From the NCBI RefSeq assembly GCF_020379485.1, contig NC_063442.1, forward strand, positions 17,494,732 through 17,558,731: DNA of 64,000 nucleotides, in the 5' to 3' direction. This stretch comes from Brassica napus. Its lineage: Eukaryota > Streptophyta > Magnoliopsida > Brassicales > Brassicaceae. Below, piece by piece: positions 10,965 to 22,664 of the stretch. The position numbers and the translations under genes were made by a program. The first letter of the stretch is position 1, and the number at the start of each line of letters is the position of its first letter. The notes beneath the pieces were generated by a model. That model was not told where the DNA came from. It saw only the letters and a program-made list of their open reading frames with translations, and made no database searches.

Positions 10965-12316
10965 TTTAGTTTTTTTTTTTGTTAGGTTTCTAGTAAATCA
11001 ATTTTGATAAATAAACAAAATTCCTATTGTCCAATTAGTTTAATTCCGTATATCAGTTTTAATATATATAAATTTATATTTTATTTGTTTTTCTTTCTTT
11101 GCAATTTAATATTTTTAAAAGAAAAAATAACTTACATTTTATTGTGACTATTTATGGCTAAAACAACTACGAATACGGGTTGTGCCTATTTGTGTAGCAA
11201 TTTTAACTAATTTAAATAATTATAATAATATTTTTTACATAATTATAATAATATTTTAAAATAACTACGAAAACGGTAGTAAATCCACGTTTCTAACATG
11301 ATAGCTGCATATCCTTTTTAGGGGTGTTCAATTCTAGTTGTTCATTTTTGGTTTAATTTTTTAAAAATATATATCAGCTATTATATAAAAACATATCAAT
11401 AAAGGTTTTGTGCAAATAGTTTTGTTTTTTATTCAAAACCAAAACAGGTAAATTAGCATGTAATTCTCCTAGATGGTTAATTATGATTAAGTTCCAGTGA
11501 TTTAGCAATTTCAACTAATTTAAATAATTATAATAATATATTTTTAAAAAGTGGATTTACTAAAATTAAAGGTAAACATATTATTTGCATTGCTCTGGAT
11601 TTAAATGTCTTGTTTTTTATTTATCTAAATATTGAAGATAAATAAAAGATACTAAAAATTGTGATCATTTCTCTAAAATATCAAATAAGAAAAATGTAAT
11701 TTATTTTTATATTAATAAATAATTAAAATTAAATATAAAAAAGTAAACCGTTAACACAAAGTATGTTTTATTTAAAATTTATGAAACCAAAAAATAAAAA
11801 TATTTTTTAATTTAAAATGAAGTTTCTAAGAGTAAGATACTAAAATTATATCAATATACTTTACATATAGCTATACTACTATATAGTAATACATTTTAAT
11901 AAATCAGTTATTAGTTTAGTTGATTCGTTAATTCATAACTAAATTATATTTGTATACAGCGGTTTAAAAAACAGCGTTCAAACATTTTATACTTTACATA
12001 TAGCTATACTACTATATAGTAATACATTTTAATAAATCAGTTATTAGTTTAGTTGATTCGTTAATTCATAACTAAATTATATTTGTATACAGCGGTTTAA
12101 AAAACAGCGTTCAAACATTTTATAAGGTACAACTTAAATCAAACTATATATTTTTTCAGTTCGATTTAAATCGGTTCAGTTTGATTTACAGGATTGAACG
12201 TCCCCTGCTTTTTCCCACTAATTTGTAAATTTCTTATACCCCATTTCATGTAAGGACATATTTCTAGTTGCTAAATAGACACATTGAATCATTTAGACCA
12301 TACATATTATTACTAA
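10965..12316. other. AT-rich gene-less stretch
   Basis: I see no gene. It contains simple AT-rich sequence, the exact tandem duplication at 11858-12123 (listed separately), and repeated short words such as AATTTAAATAATTATAATAATAT (about 11205 and 11517), which suggest old repeats. Confidence 0.4.
11858..12123 (+). repeat. exact 133-bp tandem duplication
   Basis: Bases 11858-11990 are repeated without any difference I can see at 11991-12123. The unit starts ACTTTACATATAGC and ends AAACATTTTAT. Perfect identity in otherwise decayed AT-rich DNA points to a recent event or an assembly artefact. Confidence 0.9.
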
Positions 12317-13317
12317 CTAGGGTCGGCCCGTCCTACGGGCGGGATATTAGTCAATTTGATATTCACTAAATGTTCGAGTTGAAACTTGTTTTAAGATTCA
12401 AGAATTTTGTTATCTGTTATGTGTTACTTATTAGTATACGGTGGTATAGTTGTTTTTCGATTATTCATGCTTTGGTATTGTATCAATTAACTAATTGTCC
12501 AACTCATAATTATAGATGTACAAATGTGGATTTGTGATAAAGTTTGATGACAATACTGTTTTTCTTTAATTCTTATTTGTAGTGGAGTTTGCATGTGTCA
12601 GAAAGAGGCCTATATCAAGTTTTATGTTTTTGCGTATGGATTTTAAATATATATTATTTTGTATAATGCATACTTGCTCTACAAGTACAACATTTGCTTG
12701 TAGACTGAAAAAAACTGTTTTCTATATTTTTAAAAGAGAAAATATTTAGTCTAGAATATAACATGGACATATGTATTGACTATTTATAGAAGTTGGGTGT
12801 TATTTTAAAATGACATATGTATAAAAGTTTTTTAACTATTACTTCACTGGCACAAAACATTTATAACTACAAATACATTCTTTTAAAAGCAAAACTAATA
12901 AAAGTGTGTACAACAAATGTATTTTGATATATATATTATATGCATCAAGTTATAAAGGTTAGAAACATTGCAAAACTGTTTGGAGCAAAGTTTTTAACTT
13001 TGCGATCTTCATCTTGACGTTAGTTCAGTGCCAGCCCTGGCCACAAGCAGAAGACGCATGGACTTCCAGCCGACACGATAATAAGTATTTTCGCGGCTAC
13101 ATATTTATAAAAAGTAACTTTATCCTAGTGGTTCTAAGAGAAATTACCAGTGTTGGAGGTGATGAGTTCAATTACCCCTGACAACTTTTTATTTTATTTT
13201 GGCTTCAAATATATAAAATGGGATACGTGTCACTTCTATAACGCATGACTTAATGACGTGGCATCACAGGAGAGAGACGAACGTATTTTTATATATTACT
13301 AATATATGGCTATTGGA
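12317..13317 (-). mobile_element. Helitron-like element, minus orientation
   Basis: Read on the minus strand, the 3' end has a perfect hairpin (GCCCGT-AGG-ACGGGC, 12340-12326) followed by CGACC and CTAG at 12320-12317, then T: the CTRR-plus-T signature of Helitrons. The other end is less certain. TATATTAGTAATATATAAA-like sequence near 13305, followed inward by a GCCACGTCATTAAG...TGACACGTATCCC block, resembles crucifer Helitron 5' ends. There is no RepHel gene, so it is non-autonomous. A tRNA-like GTTCAATTACC box near 13170 might belong to a SINE remnant inside. Confidence 0.6.
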
Positions 13318-13487
13318 TTGATTATTAATTTATGCCTTGGTAGTGCTCATTTATTCTTCTTTTTACATTTCCGTTAATGTTAATAATCAGGATGCTTTTA
13401 ACTAGTAATATTAATAATCCGAAATGCACGTGTGCATGAGCAAATCTACTCACGGACCAGATACAGCGAAATAATAAAAATTCTCCA

Positions 13488-13686
13488 ATTCTTTTTGCTA
13501 AACGGCAAACACCATCTTACATCACACTGAAAAATCATTCTTATTCATCAAAAGAAAAAATTACTCTAGGAGACACATTATAAATTTCCAATTATACTCA
13601 AAGACGCATTAGTTGTAATTCTTTTTGCTAAACGGCACAAACCATCTTACGTCACACTGAAAACCATTCTTATTCATCAAAACAAA
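13488..13686. repeat. direct repeat downstream of the HyPRP gene
   Basis: A block of about 70 bases beginning AATTCTTTTTGCTAAACGGC occurs at about 13488 and again at about 13617, with a few substitutions. It lies in the probable 3' flank of the minus-strand gene at 13851-14240. Confidence 0.75.
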
Positions 13687-13850
13687 TGAAATAAATTACA
13701 ATACAAACTCATCTCTTAGATGGTGACAGTCTTACTCACCCCCATGCACCAATTCAAATATAAAACATGAAAAACAAAAAAAAAACACACGGAACACAAA
13801 TTAAAGTTCGATCACATTTCATGCATGGCCATTAATTAAGGATTTAAAAA

Positions 13851-14240
13851 TTAAGGGCATTGGAAGCCACGTGGAGCCTTTCTACTGCAAACGTTGAGGA
13901 GCAAGCTAAGGTTGATTGGAAGGTTAATGTTGATGCCGAGAATGCTAGCTTTAAGCGCGGTGCAAAGACAAACGGCAGCCTCAAGATCGACCAAACCGTC
14001 AATGAGGCTGCAACATGGCTTTACCGGAGGAGCACCTAATGTCGCATTCAACAAGTTAAGCGCGTTAACACAAACACCAAGCTTTACGGTATCTTTCGGG
14101 CATGTCTCGATGGCAGGAGTGGTTGGGCCAGGCTTGGGTTTGTAAGATGATGGTGGACAACCGGAGCGGGCGGCTTCGGTTAGGGCGAAGAAGAGAATGT
14201 TAAAGGCAAGGAAGATGGCAAGAGAGTTTTTAAGAGCCAT
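13851..14240 (-). CDS. Hybrid proline-rich protein (8-cysteine, lipid-transfer-like)
   Basis: This single-exon gene encodes 129 residues. Residues 1 to about 23 ([18 protein letters not shown] and onward) form a classic signal peptide. A short proline-rich stretch follows (about residues 29-44), and then an eight-cysteine domain of the hydrophobic-seed/14-kDa proline-rich type: single cysteines at TCPKD and GVCVN, a CC pair in PCCSL, CLC in VCLCTAL, then NVC and FQC. Such proteins are secreted and cell-wall or membrane associated, with roles in wall structure and stress responses; the exact role is not readable here. The start is supported by the signal peptide and by a TATA box about 70 bases upstream. 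The proline-rich linker is much shorter than in the relative at 32018. No damage is seen. Confidence 0.93.
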   Translation of the reverse strand: MALKNSLAIFLAFNILFFALTEAARSGCPPSSYKPKPGPTTPAIETCPKDTVKLGVCVNALNLLNATLGAPPVKPCCSLIDGLVDLEAAVCLCTALKASILGININLPINLSLLLNVCSRKAPRGFQCP

Positions 14241-14310
14241 TTTGCTTGTCCTGAAAGAAGATAGGAGTATTGTTTAAGATTGGTGAAGAAATCAAGAGTG
14301 TGTAAGTGGG

Positions 14311-14320
14311 TATTTATAGA
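14311..14320 (-). promoter_or_regulatory. TATA box of the HyPRP gene at 13851-14240
   Basis: The minus strand reads TCTATAAATA, about 70 bases upstream of the start codon, which gives a short untranslated leader. It is the only good TATA match in the proximal region. Confidence 0.65.
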
Positions 14321-14340
14321 GTTAATCTGCGATTCTTTCG

Positions 14341-15320
14341 AGTAAAGAATGACATGAGTTGCAAGATTGAATTAGTTTGACTATTAAATTACAACTTAGG
14401 GTTATAATAATTGTATGTATGTAAAACCAAAATGATGAAGAATATGTTAATTAGTGTGCCGACCATGTGGTTAGCCTTAGGTATATTGAGTTGGCGATCT
14501 ACAGTAAGAGTTTGGAATGAAGTGTGTCAAGTGTACATTTTTAAATAGGTTTCCAAATTTCTATTGGTAACAAGACGTAAAAAAAAAAAAAAAAACAAGA
14601 CGTAGAGTAATCTATGATAATTCATGTTATATACGTTCTAGCTTGAAATTCATATTTAGACGATGTAAATTCTTATAGATTAAGCAATAGTTATAAATGT
14701 GATGCTTTTTGACACAAAATTGTAAAAAAGTTAAGCGGTAAAATGATGTTAGTATCATTCGATGTTTGTTTTGGGTGAAATTTAATTGCATTAATTTAAA
14801 AGTGGCAAAGGTGCTAGAAGGCCAGCCCAAGATTTGATACAATAAAGCTAATAATTTATTTTATTATAATAAACAGAACCCTTTTGAACTAAGCCCAGTA
14901 GAGAGTGTGGCTTTCAGATGGTAACATAACATTGGATATTACATTCAAAACTGATAAGAAAGGTAAAAGATGAAAATTATATTTAAAAGAAAATCACATT
15001 TTAGTATATTGTTTACACTTTACAAAAAAAATAATGAAAGATTTTTAAAACCATATATTATCAGTTATTTAAATGCATATTGAATGTACTAATAAAAATG
15101 TTGGTAAATGTTTTTGAAATAAAATGTCAAAGACAAGTTTGATATATTTTCCTCCTATACATATATATGTTGAGCCCGATAAGCCGATAACAAGACCCAT
15201 TTATTGGGCTTTATTGCGGAACAATAACCCATACTAAATTCAGACCCACTTAAATTAATGGTATCAATTTATTCATCCGAAAGTTGAATATAATAAAATA
15301 ATTTATTTATCCCTGTCTGT
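14341..15320. other. intergenic region between two divergent host genes
   Basis: No gene is supported. It should contain the promoters of the minus-strand HyPRP gene and, towards 15320, of the plus-strand gene at 15590. A poly-A run lies at about 14579-14596. The short open frames here lack family features. Confidence 0.5.
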
Positions 15321-15589
15321 ATCTCTGTAGTAGACTGTAGTCATCTTCTTCGGAGCCCCAACCCCAAATTCGAAAATTCAAAATCCCGCCTTCTAGAAAC
15401 CCTAACGACGGCGACTATCTCCGCCGTTAAATCGTCCCTCCCTCTACGTGATCTAATTCTCTGTAAGGTGATTTCTCTATCATTTCCTCCTCTTCGTCTT
15501 AAGAATCTCTTATCGATTTCCAATTGGTTTGTTATGTCCAGATCCAGATTATTGCAAAATCGAAGCTCCTTTCATAGGGTTTAGGGAAA

Positions 15590-17233
15590 ATGGAACGTTA
15601 CATGACCAGAAGAGATACTCTTGTTAGAGAAAAAGGTATCTTTTCGCTTCTTCTTCTATTCTTAAACATAGATTCGTTCTCTGAGTGATTGATTGTTTTC
15701 GCAGTTAAAGAAGAAGAAGATGATTGTGAACTGGATCTACTCTACCTTGTACATTCTGATATCTCGTCTCTTCTTCACCAGGTCCTTGCTTGTCTCTTTT
15801 GTATTGGTCTTAATAGTGAGAAGTTTTATAGACTAATGAATGTTTTTGGAATCTCAGATTGATGAGCTCGTTGTCAAAGCCACAAAGCTCAAAACTTTGA
15901 GCAAACAAGAAGTTGAATCCTTCAGATCTGTCTTGTCCCATATGCATTCCTCACTAAAGGTTACATTCCCTGGACCCATTGTCTTTGCTTTGTTTCCTTC
16001 CTTCCTTCTAGTGTTTTGTAATCTGTTTTCATTACAATTTACAGCCATGGTTTCCTCGGTTGCAAGCAGCCATATCCAGTTCTCAATTGCTTTCCAAGGT
16101 ACACGAAGAACAGTCTTTGATGAGGAGCGCAAGCAAAGAGGAATTGTATGATGTTGAGAGTCCTGAGCCTACTGGATTTGAGCCCTTAGTCTCCCCTTCT
16201 CCTCTCGTGGCATGGCGTTGTGGTGATCATAACCCCGACAAGGGTAGACAGCTCTTTATGTTGACACCACTCCCCTTGCGAAAATCTGAATTCCTTAAAT
16301 CCAAGCTGAAATCCAAAAGGGTCTTTCCAAATCCCGCTGCAACTCAACCGCTTCAAGCTTCTAAAGAGACAAGTGACTGTGGTCTAGGAGTTGAGTCGTT
16401 GAAGGCTGCAGGACTTGGTAACCCTTTAGTCCCTGTCATGGATTTGTCTGAAAGTTTGGTGGAGTCTGAGCCATTGCCTTCAGTGAAAATTCAGTCTGAG
16501 CTTCTGATGACCCCTTGCTCAAAGATGTCGCCTCCGAAAACTCGTACACTGTTTAAACCGGTTCCTCAACGGGGAAAGCAAGAGGCTTGTAAGTCCACCT
16601 GCTCAGAATTGGGAGCTAGCACTTTTAATGGTTCACAGAGCTCTGAGTCGTCTGGCATTGATGAAACAGACGACCTCTATTCCAAGTATCCAGAGCTTAT
16701 GGGGTTAAAACATGCTCCAATAGCTAGAAAAACCGATCTTGAAGCCTCGCCGGTTTGGTGGTTTTCTCCTCCCAAAACATCTGTTTTATTGGAGCCGCCT
16801 GTGAATGAGAAAATACCAACTGATGAAACCGGTGGATCAACAACAGTATCCTCATTTGCTTTTACAAACGTTAAACCAGAAGCAGCACACACGAAAGGTA
16901 CTATAAAAAGAAACTTTCAGTAAATTATGATGCTCTGGTAATTTCATGTGGTCTTTATGATCTTTGTCATTTTGCTTAGAGGCAAGCAGGTCAATGGTGG
17001 TTGAGAGTACACCATTGATGAAAGAAGCAGAGAGTGTAATGACCAAAAACAGACCAAGAGCGGGTGAGAGTACTCTAAAGAAAGAGCTGTGGACAAGGTT
17101 CGAAGAAGCATCAATGCATGAAAACCGTTTCAGCTCGATGACGACAACAACAACGATGAGGGGGAATAAGAAGAAAGGGTTTATGGAAATGTTAGAGGAA
17201 GTGTGTGGCAATGAGGAACACGAGTTAAATTGA
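15590..17233 (+). CDS. Uncharacterised five-exon plant protein, 443 residues
   Basis: By eye, exons are 15590-15635, 15705-15781, 15858-15959, 16045-16897 and 16980-17233. All introns have GT...AG ends, the reading frame is kept across every junction, and the total of 1332 nt gives 443 residues plus TGA. The start MERYMTRRDTLV follows a leader that may hold one more intron (about 15470-15540). An N-terminal region (residues about 16-75) looks helical and coiled-coil prone (VVKATKLKTLSKQEVESFRS). The middle is serine/proline-rich and probably disordered, with a conserved-looking patch PLVAWRCGDHNPDKGRQLFM. The C-terminus ends in a short helix (KGFMEMLEEVCGNEE). There is no signal peptide or membrane segment. 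I do not recognise the family and assign no function. Confidence 0.85.
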
Positions 17234-18135
17234 TGGTCGAAGCACAATATAGTCTACGTATAACTTCACTTCGTTTGTTTGTAATTTTGTCAATCGTGCG
17301 GTTCAATCTTTCTTTACCATATTGTGAAGTTATATGTGCTTCAAATTCTCCCATATATTGAATTGAATATACCCTCTTGAGTGGATTAACCAGTGTGATT
17401 TTATGTTTAGGTTATTTTTCGATCTTTAGGACAAGTATGTGTTTCGAAGAGGGAAAGGAAATGGTCTTAAAGTTAGTTGGCATGTTGACGCCAGTATATG
17501 CGATGTGCATTGGATTGTTTCAAGCTTCATGTATCTCTATGGATCTTCTTGTGGAAGGTTTCTAAAAGAGCTCTAGCCGGTTCAGAGCACGAGGCCAGTA
17601 ATCAGTCTCTTCGAGTGTCCCCGAGGCAAGTCTGGGTGCTATAGAATGATCCTGTGCCAAAATAATTGTTTTGGCGTCTCAGTTTATGTTGCCATGGTGT
17701 GGAGTATATTCTGAAACTCCAACATCAAATTCAGATATTCTCTTAAGCCTTACCATTTACAATAGAAATCAGGATGTTGCAATTTTACTCTTGTACACAT
17801 GGATAACTTTAAAAATGCATGGACCATGTTTTAGTGTCCATATGGACATTATAAGATGTTCAAGATTTGAAAGTTATCCATATGAGCAAAAAACAAATTG
17901 GTCAAGATTCCAAAGGTTTATGTTATTCATGTCCTAGTAACTTCAATTCTGTTGTAATATGCATTCCTGTTGTAATATACATTCGTAATCACCTATATAT
18001 AATGGAGTAAGACATGGCTAAAGTGAATCTAACATAGAAATCAATACATGAATTTGAATCTATTTATTTGTCCACGGAAACATGACCATCGAATATTATC
18101 CACGTGGATGAAAATGTTTCATAAACTATTATTAG
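17234..18135. other. 3' flank and intergenic sequence
   Basis: The first 150 bases probably hold the 3' untranslated region of the five-exon gene. The rest has no supportable gene. Two short open frames (17377-17565, 17671-17937) lack any recognisable features. Confidence 0.4.
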
Positions 18136-18217
18136 AACTAGTTTTCGGTCCCGTGGTAGTACTACGTACGGGAAAAAATTCTTTATTTTTATAAATTTAA
18201 TATATAAATTTAACACA

Positions 18218-18226
<9 letters not shown>

Positions 18227-18248
<22 letters not shown>

Positions 18249-18474
18249 TTTGATAACCGAGTGTCCTGACTCCACTGTAGTGGTCCAGACTAGAGACAGA
18301 ACTCTTTAGCGGCGCGGACGCACACCCGAAGGTGGATCATGGCCAGGCAACAGTCTTCGGTCTCGGGCGCCAGAGCAAGTCCGCATGTAAATTCCATGGT
18401 GGCCAGTGCGAGTCGAATCCGGGGCCGTACTTGCAGCCGCAAGCCGTTTACTACCAGACTAACTCGTCCTGGTT
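18227..18474 (-). mobile_element. tRNA-derived SINE
   Basis: The insert is flanked by a 14-bp target duplication, ACACATATTAATAT (18213-18226 and 18475-18488). Read on the minus strand, its head carries a GTTAGTCTGGTAGTAAACGG stretch like a tRNA A box and a GGATTCGACTC B-box-like sequence. Its tail ends in an AT repeat. The GC-rich body contrasts with its surroundings. It belongs to the crucifer SINE type; the subfamily is not assigned. Confidence 0.8.
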
Positions 18475-18581
18475 ACACATATTAATATTACACTTTGGGT
18501 TTAAAGTATACTAACAGTACATATGTTGTTTCTACTATTCTTGGGTGTTTTTTTTTTGGCAACCAACAACTATTCTATTAC

Positions 18582-21500
18582 TCAAACTTGAGGTGGCCTA
18601 GGTAACCAGACCGGAATAGAACAACCAACAAAACACAATGATCTATGAAAAGAACGGGCATTCCTAGCTAGCGAATCAGCAATTCCATTTTGCACCCTTG
18701 GGAAGTATTGAATTTTGAAGTCTAGGAAGCACATCTTAAGAATCTGAATGACCTCCAGCTCTGTTGAGAAATTTGGCCATGTCTGTGGGTCAGTCACCAT
18801 TGCAATCATGTCCTTACAATCCGTTCCAAATTTCTGACATGTGGAGTGTTGTAGCATGCTCTCCATTGCCCATCTTAGTGCTTCCAGTTCAGAGTGTAGT
18901 GACGTCTCGCGCCTCCTTATGTTCCTTATTCCCATTAGTTGTATCTTCCCTCTGTCATCCTTCCATACCCATCCAATCCCACTGAATTGATCCATAGAGA
19001 TCCATTAACCATCCACCATACAAATGTTCTCCAAGCTTAAGGCTTGTGTCTCTTCAATCATGTGTGTCTGTGGAGGAGTAGGTGTAGAATCCTTTGCACT
19101 ATACCATGCCTGGCCTTCACTCTCTGCGTATCTGACTAATTCCAAGGGATCTCTATCTATGCCTCTGAATAGCTTGTCGTTCTTCGCTTTCCAAATGTAC
19201 CAAATTATCCAAGGATATGGGTCTCTGTCATTATGTGGTTCTATAATACTATTCTTCCTCCAAAAGAGATAATCCATGTTGGCGTAGATACTCGAAATAG
19301 GAAAAGTCTGAGAGCTCGATGGTGTTGATGACAGTGCCCATGCTTGTACTGCCGGTGGGCACTCAAAGATCGCATGAGTAGCCGTCTCTTCCGGCTCTCC
19401 ACATCTTGGGCAGTAGTTATCACATCGCATATTGCGACGTACCAAATTTCTTGTGACAGCTACGTGCCCAGAAATAAGTTGCCAAATAAGATGACAAATA
19501 TTTTGTGGTGCATTGACTTTCCAAGCAAAGGCTTGAAGCTTGGTTATACTGGGCTCAACAACTTCTTTTTCCTCAACATTTCTCAGAATATTTGTAGCTA
19601 CCCAATATCCAGATTTGACGGTATATTGTCCATTTTTGGTATAGCTCCAGCAAAAAGTATCACTTCGATGAGTAGGGCTTATGGCCAGACTCTGAATCAT
19701 CGATATATCCTCCTGGTCGACATATTGTTCCATTATGCGAATATCCCACTCCTTTGTTTCAAAATCAATAAGATTACTGACTAACATCTTTGGATTCACT
19801 ACTGGGACTCTGGGGTGCGCCGGTCTTGCTGGAATCGATGGAATGCATGGGTCTTGCCAAACATTAATTTCATATCCTGAGTGCACTTTACTCCTGATGC
19901 CCAATAATAAGAGTTTCCTTGCCGCTATGATACTTGTCCACACATAAGATGGGCTATCCACTGCTCTGATTCGCAAAGGCGAACTCAATCGATAGTATCT
20001 TCCCCGAAGAACTCTCGCCACTAGTGAATCTGGGAATTGAACAAGACGCCAAAGCTGTTTCGCCAGAAGAGCAAGGTTAAATTCGTGAATCATGCAAAAA
20101 CCAATACCACCCTCCTCTCTCGGGGCACACATCTTCTCCCATTTAGCCCAGTGGATCCCACGTCTTGGTGGATTTGAACTCCACCAGAATTGTGCGATGG
20201 CACTCGCCAGATTCTCACATATCTCCAAAGGGAGCAGAAAACTGGACATGACATATGTCAGAAGAGATAACAAGATAGATTTTATTAGAACTTTTTTTCC
20301 ACCTTTTGATAGCCATCTACCCGTCCATCCATTCACTCTGTGTAGTAGTTTGTCTTTCAAGAACGCAAATAGCTTACACTTGGACCCACTAATATCTTCT
20401 GGAATTCTTAAGTAGGATCCCATCCCCCCTTCATTTTGGATACCAAGCATATCTTTTATCAGCTGTCGATCATTTGCAGGAATCCTCTTGCCAAAGAGTA
20501 ATGAGGATTTATCAAAGTTAATACGTTGTCCTGATGCTTTTCCATATTTCGTGATTACTTTCATAACTTCTTCACATTCACGTGGCTCCGCCTTACAAAA
20601 GAAAAGGCTATCATCAACAAAGAGAAGGTGTGATACCGAGGGGCTAGCGCGTGCGACTCGCATCCCCGTTATCTTCCCTTGATTCTCTGCATGATTAAGA
20701 AGGCTAACGAGCGCTTCCGTGCATAGAATAAATATGAAAGGAGACAGAGGATCTCCTTGACGTAAACCTCTACCAGGAACAATGTTTTCCCTTGGCTCTC
20801 CATTCATGAGTACTTTGTACTTGACCGAGGTAATACACCTCATAATCCAGCCAATCCATATCTCAGAAAAACCCATCTTTCGCATGACAACCTCAATGAA
20901 TGACCATTCCATCATATCATATGCTTTACTCATATCCGTCTTTATGGCCATTCTCTTTACTCGTCCACCTTATTTGGTTCTTAGGGCATGGAACATCTCC
21001 TGGGCTATCATGATATTATCTGTGATCTGTCTCCCTGCAACAAAAGCTGACTGGGTTTCTGATATCCGTTGTGGAAGAACCTTCTTCAATCTTTGGCATA
21101 AGACCATGGATATTATTTTATAACTGACATTGCACAGGCTGATAGGTCTAAATTTTGTCATCTCTTTCGGCTTATCCGTCTTTGGAATTAGACATATATT
21201 AGTATCATTTAACCCATGTGCCATTGTTCCTTCGAATAAGAACTGGTTAACCATAAGAGTTAATTCTTCTTTGACAATATCCCAAAACTTCTGATAGAAA
21301 AGGGCTGTCATTCCATCTGGCCCTGGAGCTTTTTCTGGGTGCATTGCGAAGAGAGCCAATTTCACCTCCCATTCAGTTACTGGTATTGTAAGGTCCTCAT
21401 TTACTGCCCCAGTAATTGTTGTTGTTATCTCCGTCAAAGCTTCGTCTATATCCTCCGGGTTTGAAGACTCAAAAATTTGCCTAAAGTAACTAGTAGCAAT

Positions 21501-22664
21501 GGCTACTAATCCTTCCTCATCATCCACCATGTTTCCATTCTCATCTAGAAGTTGTGTGATTATATTTCTCGCTCTTCTTTGTTTTACCAGCGCATGAAAA
21601 AATTTAGAATTCCTATCACCTTCCCTTAACCATAGAACCCTATTCATCTGTCTCCAGAACATCTCTTCTGCCTTAAGAGCAGTAGATAGTTCCTTAAGCG
21701 CGTCAGCTATTTCCTCAGAGGTAGCATCATCATTAGAATATAGTTCCTCCACCTTTTCCTTAAGCTCCTCCACTTGCTTTTCTGTGTTCACGTTATTTTG
21801 TCTCCTCCATTGACTCAATGCCTTTCGGCAACTGGCAATATGGTCCATTATGTTTGCTTCCGGTGGTAAATCCTCTGACTTCCACCCTTCCAGAATGACT
21901 TGTCTCAGTTCCTCATTATCTAACCAGCATTTATCAAATTTAAATTTCTTTTTCTTCCTCACTGATTTTGTAAGAATATCCGCTAGGACCGGACGATGAT
22001 CCGAGCCCCAAAGCCTAAGATATTTAGCAGCTGTATGAGGGAACCTTTCATGCCAGTTTTCATTCCCCACTGCTCTATCTAGACGACATCTAACAGTCGT
22101 CCCTCCTGATTTTTTACCAACCCAAGAAAGCATATTTCCAGTAAATGGGAACTCTAACATACCACAATCACTCAGCATCTGCTTGAAAGGCAAGAAAGAG
22201 CTATCAGAACGCCTTCTGCCTCCCTCCTTTTCACTGTGATCGGCTATTTCATTAAAATCACCTATCATGAACCAAGGTCCATCTCATGTAGTTGAGAAAC
22301 GCGTAAGACGTTCCCAAACCTGATCCCTACGTTCTAAAACAGGGTCTCCATAAACAAACATCATAAATATTTTTATTTCATCAATGACTGCCTCAATGTC
22401 AATCATTCTGTTATTCGAAAATAAAACATTAACTTGAAATTCATCCATAAAAAAAAGAGCTAATCCTCCGCTAAGGCCCAGTGGCTCAACGGTAAACAAG
22501 TGATCAAATCATTAGTCAGCTTGAATGTTTTGCAACAACAGCCTCCTATTCTTCGTCTCAGAAAGAAACACAAGTCCTGGGCGATGCTTCTGACACATCT
22601 CCGTAAGGCGTCGAACTGTGAGGTCGTTTCCTATCCCTCGACAGTTCCAACTGATTGTCCTCAT
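18582..22664 (-). pseudogene. LINE ORF2 (endonuclease, reverse transcriptase, RNase H), five nonsense codons
   Basis: One frame runs about 1360 codons. Domains in order: endonuclease/exonuclease/phosphatase-type endonuclease (SWNCRGIGN, SETK, IGDFNEI, GSDHRPVL); reverse transcriptase (TDMSKAYD about 20940; RQGDPLSPF about 20750; FVDDSLFF about 20610, where most relatives have FADD); zf-RVT region (CPRCGEPEETATHAIFECP); and an RNase H domain (18995-18582: SELEALRWAM, TDCKDM, ADSLAR). Stops in frame are TAA 22514-22512, TGA 22511-22509, TGA 22286-22284, TAA 20972-20970 and TAA 19007-19005. No frameshift was found. The catalytic carboxylates I can see are kept. The copy cannot make full-length protein. 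Confidence 0.93.
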
